Shown piece after piece: positions 16,493 to 25,634 of a stretch of DNA of 64,000 bases. The position numbers were made by a program, and so were the translations under genes. The notes beneath the pieces were generated by a model. That model did not search any database, was not told where the DNA came from, and worked only from the letters and a program-made list of their open reading frames with translations. This DNA is from JADJOM01 sp963817435. GTDB lineage: Bacteria; Gemmatimonadota; Gemmatimonadetes; Gemmatimonadales; GWC2-71-9. The DNA is taken from positions 310,001 through 374,000 of the forward strand of contig CAWFNY010000001.1 of the NCBI GenBank assembly GCA_963817435.1, given 5' to 3'. Position 1 is the first letter of the stretch, and the number at the start of each line of letters is the position of its first letter.

Positions 16493-19400
16493 GTGAGGAT
16501 TGCGGGTCGAACCTTTCTGTGCTGGTGTCTGGGCTGGCTGCCGCTCACGGCCGCCGCGTCCGGAGCGCTCCCGGCGCAGAGCGCGCCTCCTCTCTTCGAT
16601 TCGCTCCGCCCGATCCCCGCCCTTGGCCTGCCCCGGAATTCGCGGTTCTACGCCGTCCTGGGAGGCGGGATCGCGCACCTCGGAGACGGCAACGCGGTGT
16701 CCGCCACAGCCGCGGCTGGTCTCCATCGCGATCTGCTCAACCCCGTCCATGGGGCGCTCGCCGTCGAATTCGAAGGGTTCGCCGGGATGGAGGCGCACCA
16801 GGCGGCCGTCGGCGGTCGCCTGACGGCACAGGTTCCCTTCTTCCAGATAGGCGGGGGGCTGGAGCTGTCGACGGTCCAGCGGCATCCCGCCTTCGTGCTC
16901 ACCCTCTTCGAACCGGTGCGTCGAGGCGGCCTTCTCTTTCCCGGCGCGGGCGTCCGGGTGGACTGGGTGCCGGCACGTGGCGCCGTCACTGCCGGGGTAC
17001 GGCTCCCGCTCAACGACCCGCACGCCGGACGGACGCGTCCGAGACACATCGAGGTTCGCCTGCCCGGCGAAGGCGCTCGTCCCGCCGCGGACCGGTCGCT
17101 CCCGGCTCCGGTAGCGCCGGAAACTCTCGCGCGGCTCAGCGATCTGGCGGAATGGAGCGCTCGTCTCACCCTCCCGCTCTTCGTCGAAGGTGCACCGGCG
17201 CGCACCCTGTCCGAGGACTCGCTGCTCCGCGCCCGGCTGCGCGGTGCCATCGGGACGATCACCACCCCGCATACGGTGGCGGAGGAGTTCGGCGCCTTTC
17301 ACGAGACCCTCGAAGCGGCCTTCCACGAGGCCCTCGGCCCCGGTCAGGACGATACCCTGTCCGTGGAGCTGACCCGTGCCATCGCCGATTCGGCGAGGAG
17401 CGTGCTGCTGCGGGAGGTGCTGATGCCCTATGATCGCGATCTCGGGCAGCGGCGCGGGCCCGAGGTCGTGCGGTCGCTCTCCGCCCATGCCATGGCGGTG
17501 TTCACGACGGCGCTCGCGACCGATGCGCGGCTGAGTGCGGTCGCGGTGCGGCGCGTCGCTGCTGTCTACGGCGGTCTGCTGACAATCGTCGCTGACGTCG
17601 CGGAGTCGGGATCGCGCCGGTGGCGGGACAGCCGGATGGGATGGGTGCCGCTGCAATTCGGGCTGAGGCCGGAGCAGTATGACGAGCAGTCGGAACTTGA
17701 CGACCTGCTCGCCCGGATCTCCGGCGAGCAGTTCCGGGACGGCAACGATCTGATCTACGCGACCGATGAACGCTTCGAGGTCGCGCTCCGCCGGTCGATT
17801 CTCGAGACCCGCCGATATCATGTCCTCTGGGTCCACGACATCGCGGGCCGCAACGCGCGCGGGGCGGCCGATTCCGTCACCAGGGACTTCGCCGTCGAGC
17901 CCTATCTCCGGGCACTTACCGCCGCGGTGCGGACGGTGGACCGGGGGGGCTCCATTCCCGCGTTCCTCATCCTGCTCGACCAGTACTACTACAAGCGGAG
18001 CTCGAGCGGCTTCTGGCTGGCGCTGTTGCGGGATCCGATCGGGTACCGGCTCCACCCGGGACATGGCGACGCGGGGATCGTCGCCGAGGTCACCGCGCTG
18101 CAGGACACGCTGCGGGAGGCGGTCGCGGGCTCCGCGCGGCTGCAGGCGCTCGCCCGTGTGCACGGGACGCGGTGGCTCCACGACCTCGTGAGTATCCGGG
18201 TGAACGTGACCAACCCGCCGGATCCCTCCTTCCGGAGCGTCACGTCCTTCGGCCCGCTCACGCTTTCGGTGCCTGACGACGTCATGCGCGACCATCGCAA
18301 GATTGCGTTCGCCGATCTGTCGGAGGCCGCGCCCAACGAGGGCATCGCGATCCTGACCGGGCTGGGGGTGGGGGAGTCGTACGCCCGGTACCAGTGGTTC
18401 GACCGCACCATCGTGCTGCGCGGTCCGGCCGCGCTCTCGCTCAAGAGCGCAGCCCGGCGCCTGCTGCGCCGGCAGGGATTCGCCGACAGCGATCTGCCCG
18501 ACGCCCTGCGTCCGCTGCCCGGCGTGGACAGCGCCGGTGTGGATCCGGGCCTATCGCCCGAGGGGTGGATCGCCCGGGCCGCGATCGTGATGAACGAGAC
18601 GGGCTATGGAGAGAAGCGCGCGACCGCCTCCAAGGCGGTCCTCTACTCTCTCATGCCGCCAGGCAGCACCATCATCGCGTCCGACCCGCAATGGCTGAGC
18701 CGCTTCTGGGGAGGCATGCTGGTCGGGAGCGCGCTTCGGGGCTGTCGGGTGCTGGTGGTCGCGCCCGGGCCGCTCAATTCACCGATGGGATCCGGCTCGG
18801 TGCAACTCGCGCTGCAGCGCGATCTCCTGCGACGGATGCTCGAGGCGAGAGCCGTGCTCGCCGACGAGCTTCAGTCGAGCGGCGGCATGCTGCAGGCCGG
18901 ATTGTTCGGCATCGGGCTGGGCACCTACAACGTGGTCGGCGGAGTGCTCGGCGTGCGCGACGGGCTGCGAGCCAACCCCTTCCTGCGCGAGGTGCTGCCC
19001 TTCGATCAGAGCGTGTGGGATCTCTTCGAGAGCGCCGACAGCCTGCTGGAGCGCCTCGGCGTGTCAGGGCCGCCCGATACGATCGCGACCTACCACCCGA
19101 AGTTCCACCTGAAGACGCAGTTCTTCGGAACCCGGCGTGCCATGCTGGAGGCGGTGGGCCGTCCCGAGTGGCGGCAATTCTTCACCCGGCGGATCGGGGA
19201 GCGCCTGCACGAACCTCCCGCCGGAACCGACATCATCCTTGACGCGCTGACGCCGGTGCTGCCCTACCTCGCCTCCCGCTCGGCCCGAGAGCGGGAACAA
19301 CAGATGCTGTATCTGTTGGTGGGCTCGCACAACCAGGATTCGCGTTCGTTCATGCTGGACGGGGAAGCGGTCTGCGTGGTCGCGGGAGAGGCCAGTCTCA

Positions 19401-19537
19401 TCAGCATCGGCGACATGCTGGTCGTCACCACGGTCGGAGTGACCTGGCTCCGTGATCCTGGGGAGATCGATACCCTGCTTCCCGCGCCGGGCCGACTCAA
19501 GCAGGAGGCTGCCCGGCTGGTGGAGGGAATCTTCTGA
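16493..19537 (+). CDS. large exported phospholipase-D-superfamily protein with N-terminal beta-rich domain
   Basis: A 1014-residue protein with a signal peptide ending Leu-Pro-Ala-Gln (GTG start, GGGGAG just upstream). Residues about 40-190 are beta-rich and Gly-rich, like part of an outer-membrane barrel. The rest looks like a PLD fold with two half-sites. H601-x-K603-x4-D608 (DHRKIAFAD) with a following 'WFDRTIVLRGPA' is a complete HKD motif. The second half has H872-x-K874 (FHLKTQFFG) with Gly instead of Asp, followed by 'GSHNQDSRSF' near residue 943, like the GSxNxxxRS element. It probably acts on a phosphodiester lipid outside the cytoplasm. It stands alone. Confidence 0.72.
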   Translation: MRIAGRTFLCWCLGWLPLTAAASGALPAQSAPPLFDSLRPIPALGLPRNSRFYAVLGGGIAHLGDGNAVSATAAAGLHRDLLNPVHGALAVEFEGFAGMEAHQAAVGGRLTAQVPFFQIGGGLELSTVQRHPAFVLTLFEPVRRGGLLFPGAGVRVDWVPARGAVTAGVRLPLNDPHAGRTRPRHIEVRLPGEGARPAADRSLPAPVAPETLARLSDLAEWSARLTLPLFVEGAPARTLSEDSLLRARLRGAIGTITTPHTVAEEFGAFHETLEAAFHEALGPGQDDTLSVELTRAIADSARSVLLREVLMPYDRDLGQRRGPEVVRSLSAHAMAVFTTALATDARLSAVAVRRVAAVYGGLLTIVADVAESGSRRWRDSRMGWVPLQFGLRPEQYDEQSELDDLLARISGEQFRDGNDLIYATDERFEVALRRSILETRRYHVLWVHDIAGRNARGAADSVTRDFAVEPYLRALTAAVRTVDRGGSIPAFLILLDQYYYKRSSSGFWLALLRDPIGYRLHPGHGDAGIVAEVTALQDTLREAVAGSARLQALARVHGTRWLHDLVSIRVNVTNPPDPSFRSVTSFGPLTLSVPDDVMRDHRKIAFADLSEAAPNEGIAILTGLGVGESYARYQWFDRTIVLRGPAALSLKSAARRLLRRQGFADSDLPDALRPLPGVDSAGVDPGLSPEGWIARAAIVMNETGYGEKRATASKAVLYSLMPPGSTIIASDPQWLSRFWGGMLVGSALRGCRVLVVAPGPLNSPMGSGSVQLALQRDLLRRMLEARAVLADELQSSGGMLQAGLFGIGLGTYNVVGGVLGVRDGLRANPFLREVLPFDQSVWDLFESADSLLERLGVSGPPDTIATYHPKFHLKTQFFGTRRAMLEAVGRPEWRQFFTRRIGERLHEPPAGTDIILDALTPVLPYLASRSAREREQQMLYLLVGSHNQDSRSFMLDGEAVCVVAGEASLISIGDMLVVTTVGVTWLRDPGEIDTLLPAPGRLKQEAARLVEGIF

Positions 19538-19583
19538 GGATGGGGTCGGCGCAGCAGCTCCCGATCGGCTCTCGAGGCCGCCC

Positions 19584-20036
19584 CTACTCCACATCCGTCC
19601 CGATGTCGGCATCGACCTTCCAGCTTCCGTCCGGCTGTTTCCGCCATACCGTCAGATAGCGGGACCGCCCCACGACCACGCTGCTGTCGCCCTGCCGCTT
19701 CCAGGTCTGCGATCGCCCCATGGTGTAGCCGAGCGTCCCATCATCGGAGACGCGGGCGTGGTCTGGCTGCCAGCGGAGCTGGTAGGTGGTGTCGGTCAGG
19801 AACCCGCGCATGTGGGCCCGGATCGCATCATGCCCGATGATGAAGTCCCCATGGCGATCGGTCTGCCTGCCGGAGTCGGCAAAGAAGCTCACCCACCCTT
19901 CGAGTCTCGAGGCGGCGGTCGCGGAGTCAAAGGCGCGGTCCGCCGTCATGAGGGCGGTCTGAGCGGCCGCCGGATCGGCGGGGCGGGGAGCACAGGCGGC
20001 GAGCAGGCAGAGTGTGGCCATGCAGGGCAGGCGCAT
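19584..20036 (-). CDS. SnoaL/NTF2-like lipoprotein
   Basis: A 150-residue lipoprotein with lipobox LLAAC at residues 11-15. The mature part follows the DUF4440/SnoaL cone fold: an N-terminal helix 'MTADRAFDSATAASRLEGWVSFFA', the 'GHDAIRAHMRGFL' helix, and paired strands ending 'YLTVWRKQPDGSWKVDADIG'. Such domains act as small-molecule binding pockets or enzymes of many kinds, so no reaction can be named. It converges on the phospholipase-like gene and is divergent from ppk2. Confidence 0.8.
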   Translation of the reverse strand: MRLPCMATLCLLAACAPRPADPAAAQTALMTADRAFDSATAASRLEGWVSFFADSGRQTDRHGDFIIGHDAIRAHMRGFLTDTTYQLRWQPDHARVSDDGTLGYTMGRSQTWKRQGDSSVVVGRSRYLTVWRKQPDGSWKVDADIGTDVE

Positions 20037-20135
20037 CGGGATCTCCGTCAGAGTTAGCGGTTCGACTCGCCGCGGGGAGCGGCGACCGGCATATTCCTAC
20101 GATCCCAGGCGTTCAAGGATTCCAGCGAGGCCCCC

Positions 20136-20972
20136 ATGACCCTGAAACCCGTCAAGCCCGGCGCGAAGGTCCAGCTCACCGACGACTCCGCGATCGACAG
20201 CCGCGAGCCGCACGGCAAGACGGTCGACGATGAGCTGCAGCCGCTCCTCGAGAAGCTTCCCGCGCTGCAGACCGCGCTCTACGCTGAGGCGAAACAGGCG
20301 CTGCTGGTGGTCCTGCAGGGACGCGACGCCGCGGGGAAGGACGGCCTGACACGGGTGGTCTTCGGCCCGCTGAACTCGCAGGGCTGCGTCGTCAGCAACT
20401 TCAAGCGTCCTACCGAGTATGAACTCGCGCGCGACTACCTCTGGCGGGTCCATCAGGTCGTTCCGCCCAAGGGGACGATCGGCATCTTCAACCGCTCGCA
20501 CTACGAGGATGTGCTGGTCGTCCGGGTGCACGACCTCGTGCCCAAGTCCGCCTGGTCGATGCGTTACGACCAGATCAACGACTTCGAGCGGATGCTGACC
20601 GAGAACGGCGTCACGATCCTGAAATTCTTTCTGCACATCTCGAAGGACGAGCAGAAGGGGCGGCTGCTCGAACGGCTGAACGATCCGCTCAAGAACTGGA
20701 AGTTCGAAGTCGGGGATCTCGAGGAGCGGAAGCGCTGGGATGATTACACCGAAGCCTACGAGGATGCGCTCGAGAAGTGCAGCACCGAGTGGGCGCCCTG
20801 GTACATCGTGCCGTCAGACCGGAAGACCACCCGGAATCTGCTGGTGGCCAAGGTGGTGGTGGACACCCTGGAGCGGATGAAGCCGGTGTTCCCGAGGGTG
20901 GACCCCGAGGTGCTGAAGATCGCCCGGCAGTGGGAGCGGGAGACGACGTCCCTCAAGCGGATCGAGGAGTGA
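20136..20972 (+). CDS. ppk2: polyphosphate kinase 2 family protein
   Basis: A 278-residue cytoplasmic P-loop kinase of the PPK2 family. These enzymes use polyphosphate to phosphorylate ADP, AMP or GDP (or the reverse). The Walker A is GRDAAGKDG (near residues 62-70) and the lid and Walker B region reads 'GIFNRSHYEDVLVVRVH'. 'PSDRKTTRNLLVA' near the end is typical. A single P-loop domain of about 270 residues fits class I or III; sequence alone does not settle AMP versus ADP use. It is flanked by unrelated genes and has its own promoter region. Confidence 0.9.
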   Translation: MTLKPVKPGAKVQLTDDSAIDSREPHGKTVDDELQPLLEKLPALQTALYAEAKQALLVVLQGRDAAGKDGLTRVVFGPLNSQGCVVSNFKRPTEYELARDYLWRVHQVVPPKGTIGIFNRSHYEDVLVVRVHDLVPKSAWSMRYDQINDFERMLTENGVTILKFFLHISKDEQKGRLLERLNDPLKNWKFEVGDLEERKRWDDYTEAYEDALEKCSTEWAPWYIVPSDRKTTRNLLVAKVVVDTLERMKPVFPRVDPEVLKIARQWERETTSLKRIEE

Positions 20973-21026
20973 GCCGCGGTTCCGGGTCTTGGGGATGCCT
21001 TTCACGCGCAATCCGGACCTGGGGAC

Positions 21027-21482
21027 TCAGTAGTTCCCGGACCTGTCGACAATGACGTAGGTCAGCCGGTTCCCGGCGAAGAAATAGGGCGCGTTGTTGC
21101 CGAGATTCTGGGCCAGCGCGTTCATCAGCTTGGCGTCGCTGGACGTCAGCGAGATCGCCAGCATGTAGGGATCGGTGCTGGGGGCGCGGTTGTCCCAGTC
21201 GAGGGTGTAGGACGGCGTGACGAAGCTGAAGCCGTCGGGCAGGTACGGTCTCATCTCGCCGGGCACGACCCCGGCGGGTGCCCCGCCCGGCCAGTGGTTG
21301 TTGTGGTCGGCTTCGTAGTTGTAGGCGGCCAGCCGCACCGTCGTGAATTCGCCGACGACCTTCGCCGCATAGGCCGTACGAGTCAGATCGATGTACTTGA
21401 GGGTGACGATCGAGGCGAGCAGCCCGATCACCACCACCACGACCATCATCTCCACCAGGGTGAAACCGCGACGCAGGTTCAT
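21027..21482 (-). CDS. type IV pilin-like protein (module 1)
   Basis: A 151-residue prepilin. The N-terminus MNLRRGFTLVEMMVVVVVIG has the basic leader, the G|FTLVE cleavage site and the +5 Glu of class III signals. A single hydrophobic helix is followed by a globular domain with no Cys pair. It overlaps the stop of the membrane-partner gene by 4 bp and is last in the PilB-REC operon. It may form the fibre of a type IV pilus or type II secretion pseudopilus. Confidence 0.9.
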   Translation of the reverse strand: MNLRRGFTLVEMMVVVVVIGLLASIVTLKYIDLTRTAYAAKVVGEFTTVRLAAYNYEADHNNHWPGGAPAGVVPGEMRPYLPDGFSFVTPSYTLDWDNRAPSTDPYMLAISLTSSDAKLMNALAQNLGNNAPYFFAGNRLTYVIVDRSGNY

Positions 21483-21991
21483 CGCCGCCTCCGCTGTGCC
21501 AGTAACTGATAGCTGTTGCCCAGGAAGTCCTTCGCCGACTGGCTCGAGGTGTAGGTCAGGGTCACGCCCCGATTCACCCCTTCGAGCGAATAGGCGTCCC
21601 CGCCCACACTGTACCTGAGGCCGGTCGTGTCGGCCCCCGCCTCGATCAGGGTCGCCGGCAGCCGCCCGTTCTCGTTCCGGAACTGATCGATCCGGTCGAT
21701 CTCCACGAACATCCGCACTCGAAGGCTGGCCGTGCGCAGCTCGATGCTTTCTTCCGGCGCCTTCGGGAAGAGCCAGCCAGGCTGCAACACCAGAATGCCG
21801 GCCAGCACCGCGATGAGCAAGCCCATCGAGGCCCAGAAGGGCGCGCGACTCGGCGGCTGGACGGGGACGGGCTGGGTGGTGCGCTTGTCGTGCTCGGTAC
21901 GGACGACGTCCTGATAGGCCTGGAGCAGCGCCCGGCGGTCGTGGGAGCCGGGCGGTTGGGCGGGTGGTGGGGGCGGCGTGGCGTCGGCCAT
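21479..21991 (-). CDS. single-span membrane protein, partner of pilin (module 1)
   Basis: A 170-residue protein: a Pro-rich cytoplasmic N-terminus, one membrane helix (about residues 52-71, WASMGLLIAVLAGILVL), then a periplasmic domain with 'FRNENGRLPATLIEAG' and 'YSLEGVNRGVTLTY'. The same layout and the GRLP-L-E-G stretch recur in the gene at 26099, which also overlaps a pilin by 4 bp. No named family recognised. The periplasmic domain resembles a small pilin-like fold and may bind the pilin or act in the assembly platform. Confidence 0.75.
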   Translation of the reverse strand: MADATPPPPPAQPPGSHDRRALLQAYQDVVRTEHDKRTTQPVPVQPPSRAPFWASMGLLIAVLAGILVLQPGWLFPKAPEESIELRTASLRVRMFVEIDRIDQFRNENGRLPATLIEAGADTTGLRYSVGGDAYSLEGVNRGVTLTYTSSQSAKDFLGNSYQLLAQRRRR

Positions 21992-22368
21992 CAGTTGGTC
22001 ACTCGTTCTCCTTCGAGCGCCCGGGCCACCTGGTCCGGGAAGCTCCGAATGTCAATCGGTTTCGTAATATAGCCGTCGAACCCGGCTGCGAGAGCCCGCT
22101 CGCGGTCGCCGGCCATCGCGTGGGCGGTCAGGGCCACCACCCGCAGGGCGCGGTGGGGGGATTCCCTGATCTCGCCCAGCAGCGCGAATCCGTCCTTGCC
22201 AGGGAGCTGAATGTCCATCAGGACCAGTGCCGGCTGGGCCTCCTCGATCGTCCCGAGCAGGCCCTCCCCGCTCGTCAGGCCGACGACGGCGTGCTTCCGC
22301 AGCGTGAGCAGGGTGCGGAACAGCTTCATGTTGTCCGGGCTGTCTTCTACGACGAGAATCGTGGCCAT
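21991..22368 (-). CDS. single-domain response regulator (CheY/DivK type)
   Basis: A 125-residue receiver domain with no output module. The acidic pair is VVEDSPDN, the phospho-acceptor is Asp52 in LVLMDIQLPGKDGF, the Thr is in VVALTAHAM and the conserved Lys in YITKPID. This belongs to the DivK-like group, which acts by protein contact. It lies between the PilB-REC gene (3 bp gap) and the membrane-partner gene (1-base overlap), so it likely tunes pilus or secretion activity. No histidine kinase is encoded nearby. Confidence 0.9.
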   Translation of the reverse strand: MATILVVEDSPDNMKLFRTLLTLRKHAVVGLTSGEGLLGTIEEAQPALVLMDIQLPGKDGFALLGEIRESPHRALRVVALTAHAMAGDRERALAAGFDGYITKPIDIRSFPDQVARALEGERVTN

Positions 22369-22371
22369 CGG

Positions 22372-24582
22372 CTACACCTTCATCCGTCGGAGGACCGCGC
22401 GGACCCGCGCGGAAAGCGCCGTGGGCCGCACGGGCTTGGTCATGTAGTCCTGCGCGCCCAGGTCGAGCGCGAGGGATTCGGTGTCGTCGGAACGGGCGGT
22501 GAGAACGATGACGGGAATCTGCGCGGTTGCGACGCTGGCGCCAAGCTCCTCCAGCACCCCCAGTCCGCCCATGCGCGGCATGTCCATGTCGAGCACGATG
22601 AGGTCGAACTGATGCTGCAGCACCAGGTCGATGGCGTCCAGGCCGTCCGCCGCCTCGAAAACCTGGGCGCCGTCGCGCTCGAGCACTGCCCGCACCAGCC
22701 GCCGCATCTGCGCGTCGTCGTCCGCCACAAGGACCTTCGGCTTGAGGTTCTCGGTGCGGCCCGGCTCCCGCTCGCGCGCCGGCGCCTGCCCGGCATCAGC
22801 CATGGCCACCGCAGCGCGCACCTCTTCCGGCACCAGCGTGACGCTGGGCCGGTTCGGCAGCGTCGAGCCGTCCTCCTGCACCCGTTCCCCGAGCACCCGG
22901 ACCAGCTCGTCGAGGGTCGTCTGGCCCTGCCACATCCGGTCGAGGCCGCTCTCCCAGAGCGACTGCATTCCCGCCTTCCGCGCCTGCTGCGCGATGACGT
23001 CCGGCGTCGCACCGGCATCAATCAGCCGGGAGACGGATTCGTCCACGGGCATGATCTCGACGACGCCGAGCCGTCCACGATACCCCGTACCACCGCACCG
23101 CTTGCACCCGTTCGCCTGATGCAGCAGCAGGGTGCCCGGCCAGTCCGCCGTGGGGCGGGCATCGGGCGGAAGTGCCTCGGCCGTGATCGGCGTGGCGCAG
23201 TGGGCGCAGACCCGCCGGACCAGCCGCTGCGCCAGGACGCCGCGCAGCACCGAGGCCACCTTGAAGCTGTCGACGCCCATGTCGCGGAGCCTGACAACCG
23301 CGCTCGGCGCGTCATTGGTGTGCAGCGTCGAGAGCACGAAGTGCCCCGACAAGCCGGCCTGGATCGCGGTCCTGGCGGTCTCGACGTCGCGGACTTCGCC
23401 GACCAGCACGATGTCCGGATCCTGCCGCAGCACCGAGCGCAGCGCGGACGCAAAGGTGAGCCCCTGGGCCTCGTTCACCTGGATCTGCGAGACGCCGGGG
23501 AGGTCGTATTCGACGGGATCTTCGACGGTGACGATGTTCACGCGCCCCGTCTTGAGCTGGTTGAGTGCGGCGTAGAGGGTGGTCGTCTTGCCGCTGCCAG
23601 TCGGTCCGGTGACCAGGAGCAGTCCCTCGCGATACCCCAGCAGGCGCGTGAGCAGGAGGCGCTCCCGCTCGCTCAAGCCGAGCTCGTCGATGGACGCGCG
23701 GAGATTGGTCTTGTCAAGAATCCGGATGACGACCTTCTCGCCCCGCCGGGCGATCGGCACCGTCGAGACGCGCAGGTCCACCTGCTGGCCGTCGACCTTG
23801 ATCGTGGCGCGGCCGTCCTGCGGGTGCAGCGGATCGGTCACGTCGAGGCGGGCGAAGATCTTGGCCCGCCGCACCAGCGATGATCCGGCTGAGCCGGGCA
23901 GGCGCATCACTTCGCGGAGGACGCCATCCACCCGGTAGCGAACGACGGTGGCGCCCTCTTCCGGCTCCGCGTGGATGTCGCTCGCGCCCTGGCGCACGCC
24001 CTCCGAGATCATGGCGTCGACCAGCTTGGCGACCGGTCCATCGAGCACAGGGTCGCGGGCATCCTGCGTCTCGTCCTCGATCACCGTCTCGACATGCGAT
24101 GGTTCCAGCCGGCCCAGCAGCCGCTCGATGCTCTTCTCCGGCCGGTAGACCGCGTCGATCTTCTCCAGCAGTCTGGCGGGGCTGGTCACCTGGAACTCGA
24201 CATCCCGTCCCGTCATGAAGCCGATCACCTGCTCGGCGTCGAGGTCGCGGGGATCGGATGTCGCGAGACGGATGCGGCGGTCGTCCGCCCACAGCGGCAG
24301 CACCAGATGCTTGCGGGCAAGCGATTCGGGGACCAGCAGTGCGGCACGGGGATCGGCCTGCGCGAGATCGGCGATCTGTATCTTGTACTGGGTCGCGATG
24401 GCGCGCAGGATCGCGTCATCGGTGCCGTGCCCGAGCGCAACGACCGCGTCCCACACCGAGTCACCGTCCGTCCCGGACAGCGCGCGCTCCGCCTGCGGGC
24501 GCGTGAGCAGCCCCGCATCTTCGAGTGCCCGCGCCAGCCAGCCGTCCGCCGGAAGTGGTCTCCGAGCCGCTTGCTCGATCAC
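22372..24582 (-). CDS. GspE/PilB-family assembly ATPase fused to a C-terminal receiver domain
   Basis: A 736-residue cytoplasmic protein. Residues 1-170 form the GspE N-terminal domain. The ATPase core has Walker A GPTGSGKTTTL (near 326), Asp box 'VTVEDPVE', Walker B 'VLVGEVRDVETA' and a four-Cys zinc site (CAHC...CKRC). Residues about 615-736 are a CheY-like receiver with phospho-acceptor near residue 666 (LIVLDMDMPRMGG) and KPVRP. The ATPase should drive pilin polymerisation. The fused receiver implies direct control by phosphorylation. The GTG start is preceded by AAGGAT. A separate CheY gene follows immediately. Confidence 0.9.
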   Translation of the reverse strand: MIEQAARRPLPADGWLARALEDAGLLTRPQAERALSGTDGDSVWDAVVALGHGTDDAILRAIATQYKIQIADLAQADPRAALLVPESLARKHLVLPLWADDRRIRLATSDPRDLDAEQVIGFMTGRDVEFQVTSPARLLEKIDAVYRPEKSIERLLGRLEPSHVETVIEDETQDARDPVLDGPVAKLVDAMISEGVRQGASDIHAEPEEGATVVRYRVDGVLREVMRLPGSAGSSLVRRAKIFARLDVTDPLHPQDGRATIKVDGQQVDLRVSTVPIARRGEKVVIRILDKTNLRASIDELGLSERERLLLTRLLGYREGLLLVTGPTGSGKTTTLYAALNQLKTGRVNIVTVEDPVEYDLPGVSQIQVNEAQGLTFASALRSVLRQDPDIVLVGEVRDVETARTAIQAGLSGHFVLSTLHTNDAPSAVVRLRDMGVDSFKVASVLRGVLAQRLVRRVCAHCATPITAEALPPDARPTADWPGTLLLHQANGCKRCGGTGYRGRLGVVEIMPVDESVSRLIDAGATPDVIAQQARKAGMQSLWESGLDRMWQGQTTLDELVRVLGERVQEDGSTLPNRPSVTLVPEEVRAAVAMADAGQAPAREREPGRTENLKPKVLVADDDAQMRRLVRAVLERDGAQVFEAADGLDAIDLVLQHQFDLIVLDMDMPRMGGLGVLEELGASVATAQIPVIVLTARSDDTESLALDLGAQDYMTKPVRPTALSARVRAVLRRMKV

Positions 24583-24724
24583 AATGATCCTTGGAGGGCA
24601 CCCGGCGTCCGATCCGGGTCCATCCGGTTCGGTTGAGGGGGTCTGGCCTCTGGACTGGGAATGGGCCAGAATTCGCGCAACCTGATTCGCAGTCCTACTA
24701 TCGGCAGCCGACGCCCGTAACTGT

Positions 24725-25627
24725 ATGCGCCCCCAATCTCTTGCGGTGATCGGTCTCGGTGCGATCGGCGGCTCGCTCGCCTGGCAGTCCCGTCGCGCGG
24801 GGATCCCCTCGGTGATCGGCTACAGTCCGGACCGCGGGGACAGCGTGCAGGCGCTCCGTGCCGGCGCCGTACATGACATCGCGGACAGCCCGGCCCGCGC
24901 GGTGCGGGGCGCCGAGCTGGTCGTGCTCGCCGCGCCGCCGCAGGCCATCCTCGATCTGCTCGCCGTCATCGCCCCGCACCTTGCCCCAGGGGCCCTCGTG
25001 ACTGACGTGGCGAGCATCAAGTACCCGATGGTCAGCCGAGCCAATGAATTGGGGCTTGGGGCGCGATTCGCCGGGAGTCACCCCTTCACCGGAACCCACG
25101 TCGCCGGGTGGGCGGGCGCAACCCAGGATCGCTTCACCGGCGCGATCGTGTACGTCTCCTCTACCGGCAAGTCCGGCGATGCGGCGGCGCGGGAGGTGAT
25201 GAACTTCTGGGAGGAAGTGCTGGGCAGTCACCCGGTCCTGATCGATGCGCTCGCGCACGACACTCAGCTCGCCTGGACCAGTCACCTGCCTCAGGCTGTC
25301 GCGAGTGCCCTCGGCCACGCCCTGGCGCGCGAGCCGTCACTCCGCGGCGCGTCGTGGGGCACCGGCGCACGGGACACCACCCGCCTCGCTGCGAGTCCCG
25401 CCGAGATGTGGGTGGACATCTTCCTGATGAACCGGGAGCCGGTCTGCCGCGCGCTGGAGCGGACCGGGCGTGAACTCGCCGAGCTTCGGGCGCTCATCGA
25501 GGCCGGCGATCGCGCGGCGCTCTATGCCTATCTGGAAGAGGCTGCGCTCTTCCGCCGGCACCTGGACGATGCCGGCACGGTCGCCGGTCCCTCCCGGCGC
25601 CGCGCGACCGAGCCCGCCGAGGGCTGA
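24725..25627 (+). CDS. tyrA: prephenate dehydrogenase
   Basis: A 300-residue NAD(P)-dependent enzyme that oxidatively decarboxylates prephenate (or arogenate) on the way to tyrosine. The Rossmann motif GLGAIGGSLA (near residue 10) is followed by 'SHPFTGTHVAGW' and 'HDTQLAWTSHLPQAVAS', with the catalytic His pair typical of TyrA. There is no fused ACT or chorismate mutase domain. It stands between two minus-strand pilin modules, and 1.2 kb before aroA, another aromatic-pathway gene. Confidence 0.88.
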   Translation: MRPQSLAVIGLGAIGGSLAWQSRRAGIPSVIGYSPDRGDSVQALRAGAVHDIADSPARAVRGAELVVLAAPPQAILDLLAVIAPHLAPGALVTDVASIKYPMVSRANELGLGARFAGSHPFTGTHVAGWAGATQDRFTGAIVYVSSTGKSGDAAAREVMNFWEEVLGSHPVLIDALAHDTQLAWTSHLPQAVASALGHALAREPSLRGASWGTGARDTTRLAASPAEMWVDIFLMNREPVCRALERTGRELAELRALIEAGDRAALYAYLEEAALFRRHLDDAGTVAGPSRRRATEPAEG

Positions 25628-25634
25628 GCCACCC

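Noticed and set aside
16442..18295. Long minus-strand open frame (617 codons)
   Set aside because: It mirrors the exported PLD-like gene; composition is Arg/Pro/His-rich, as expected for antisense frames in GC-rich DNA.
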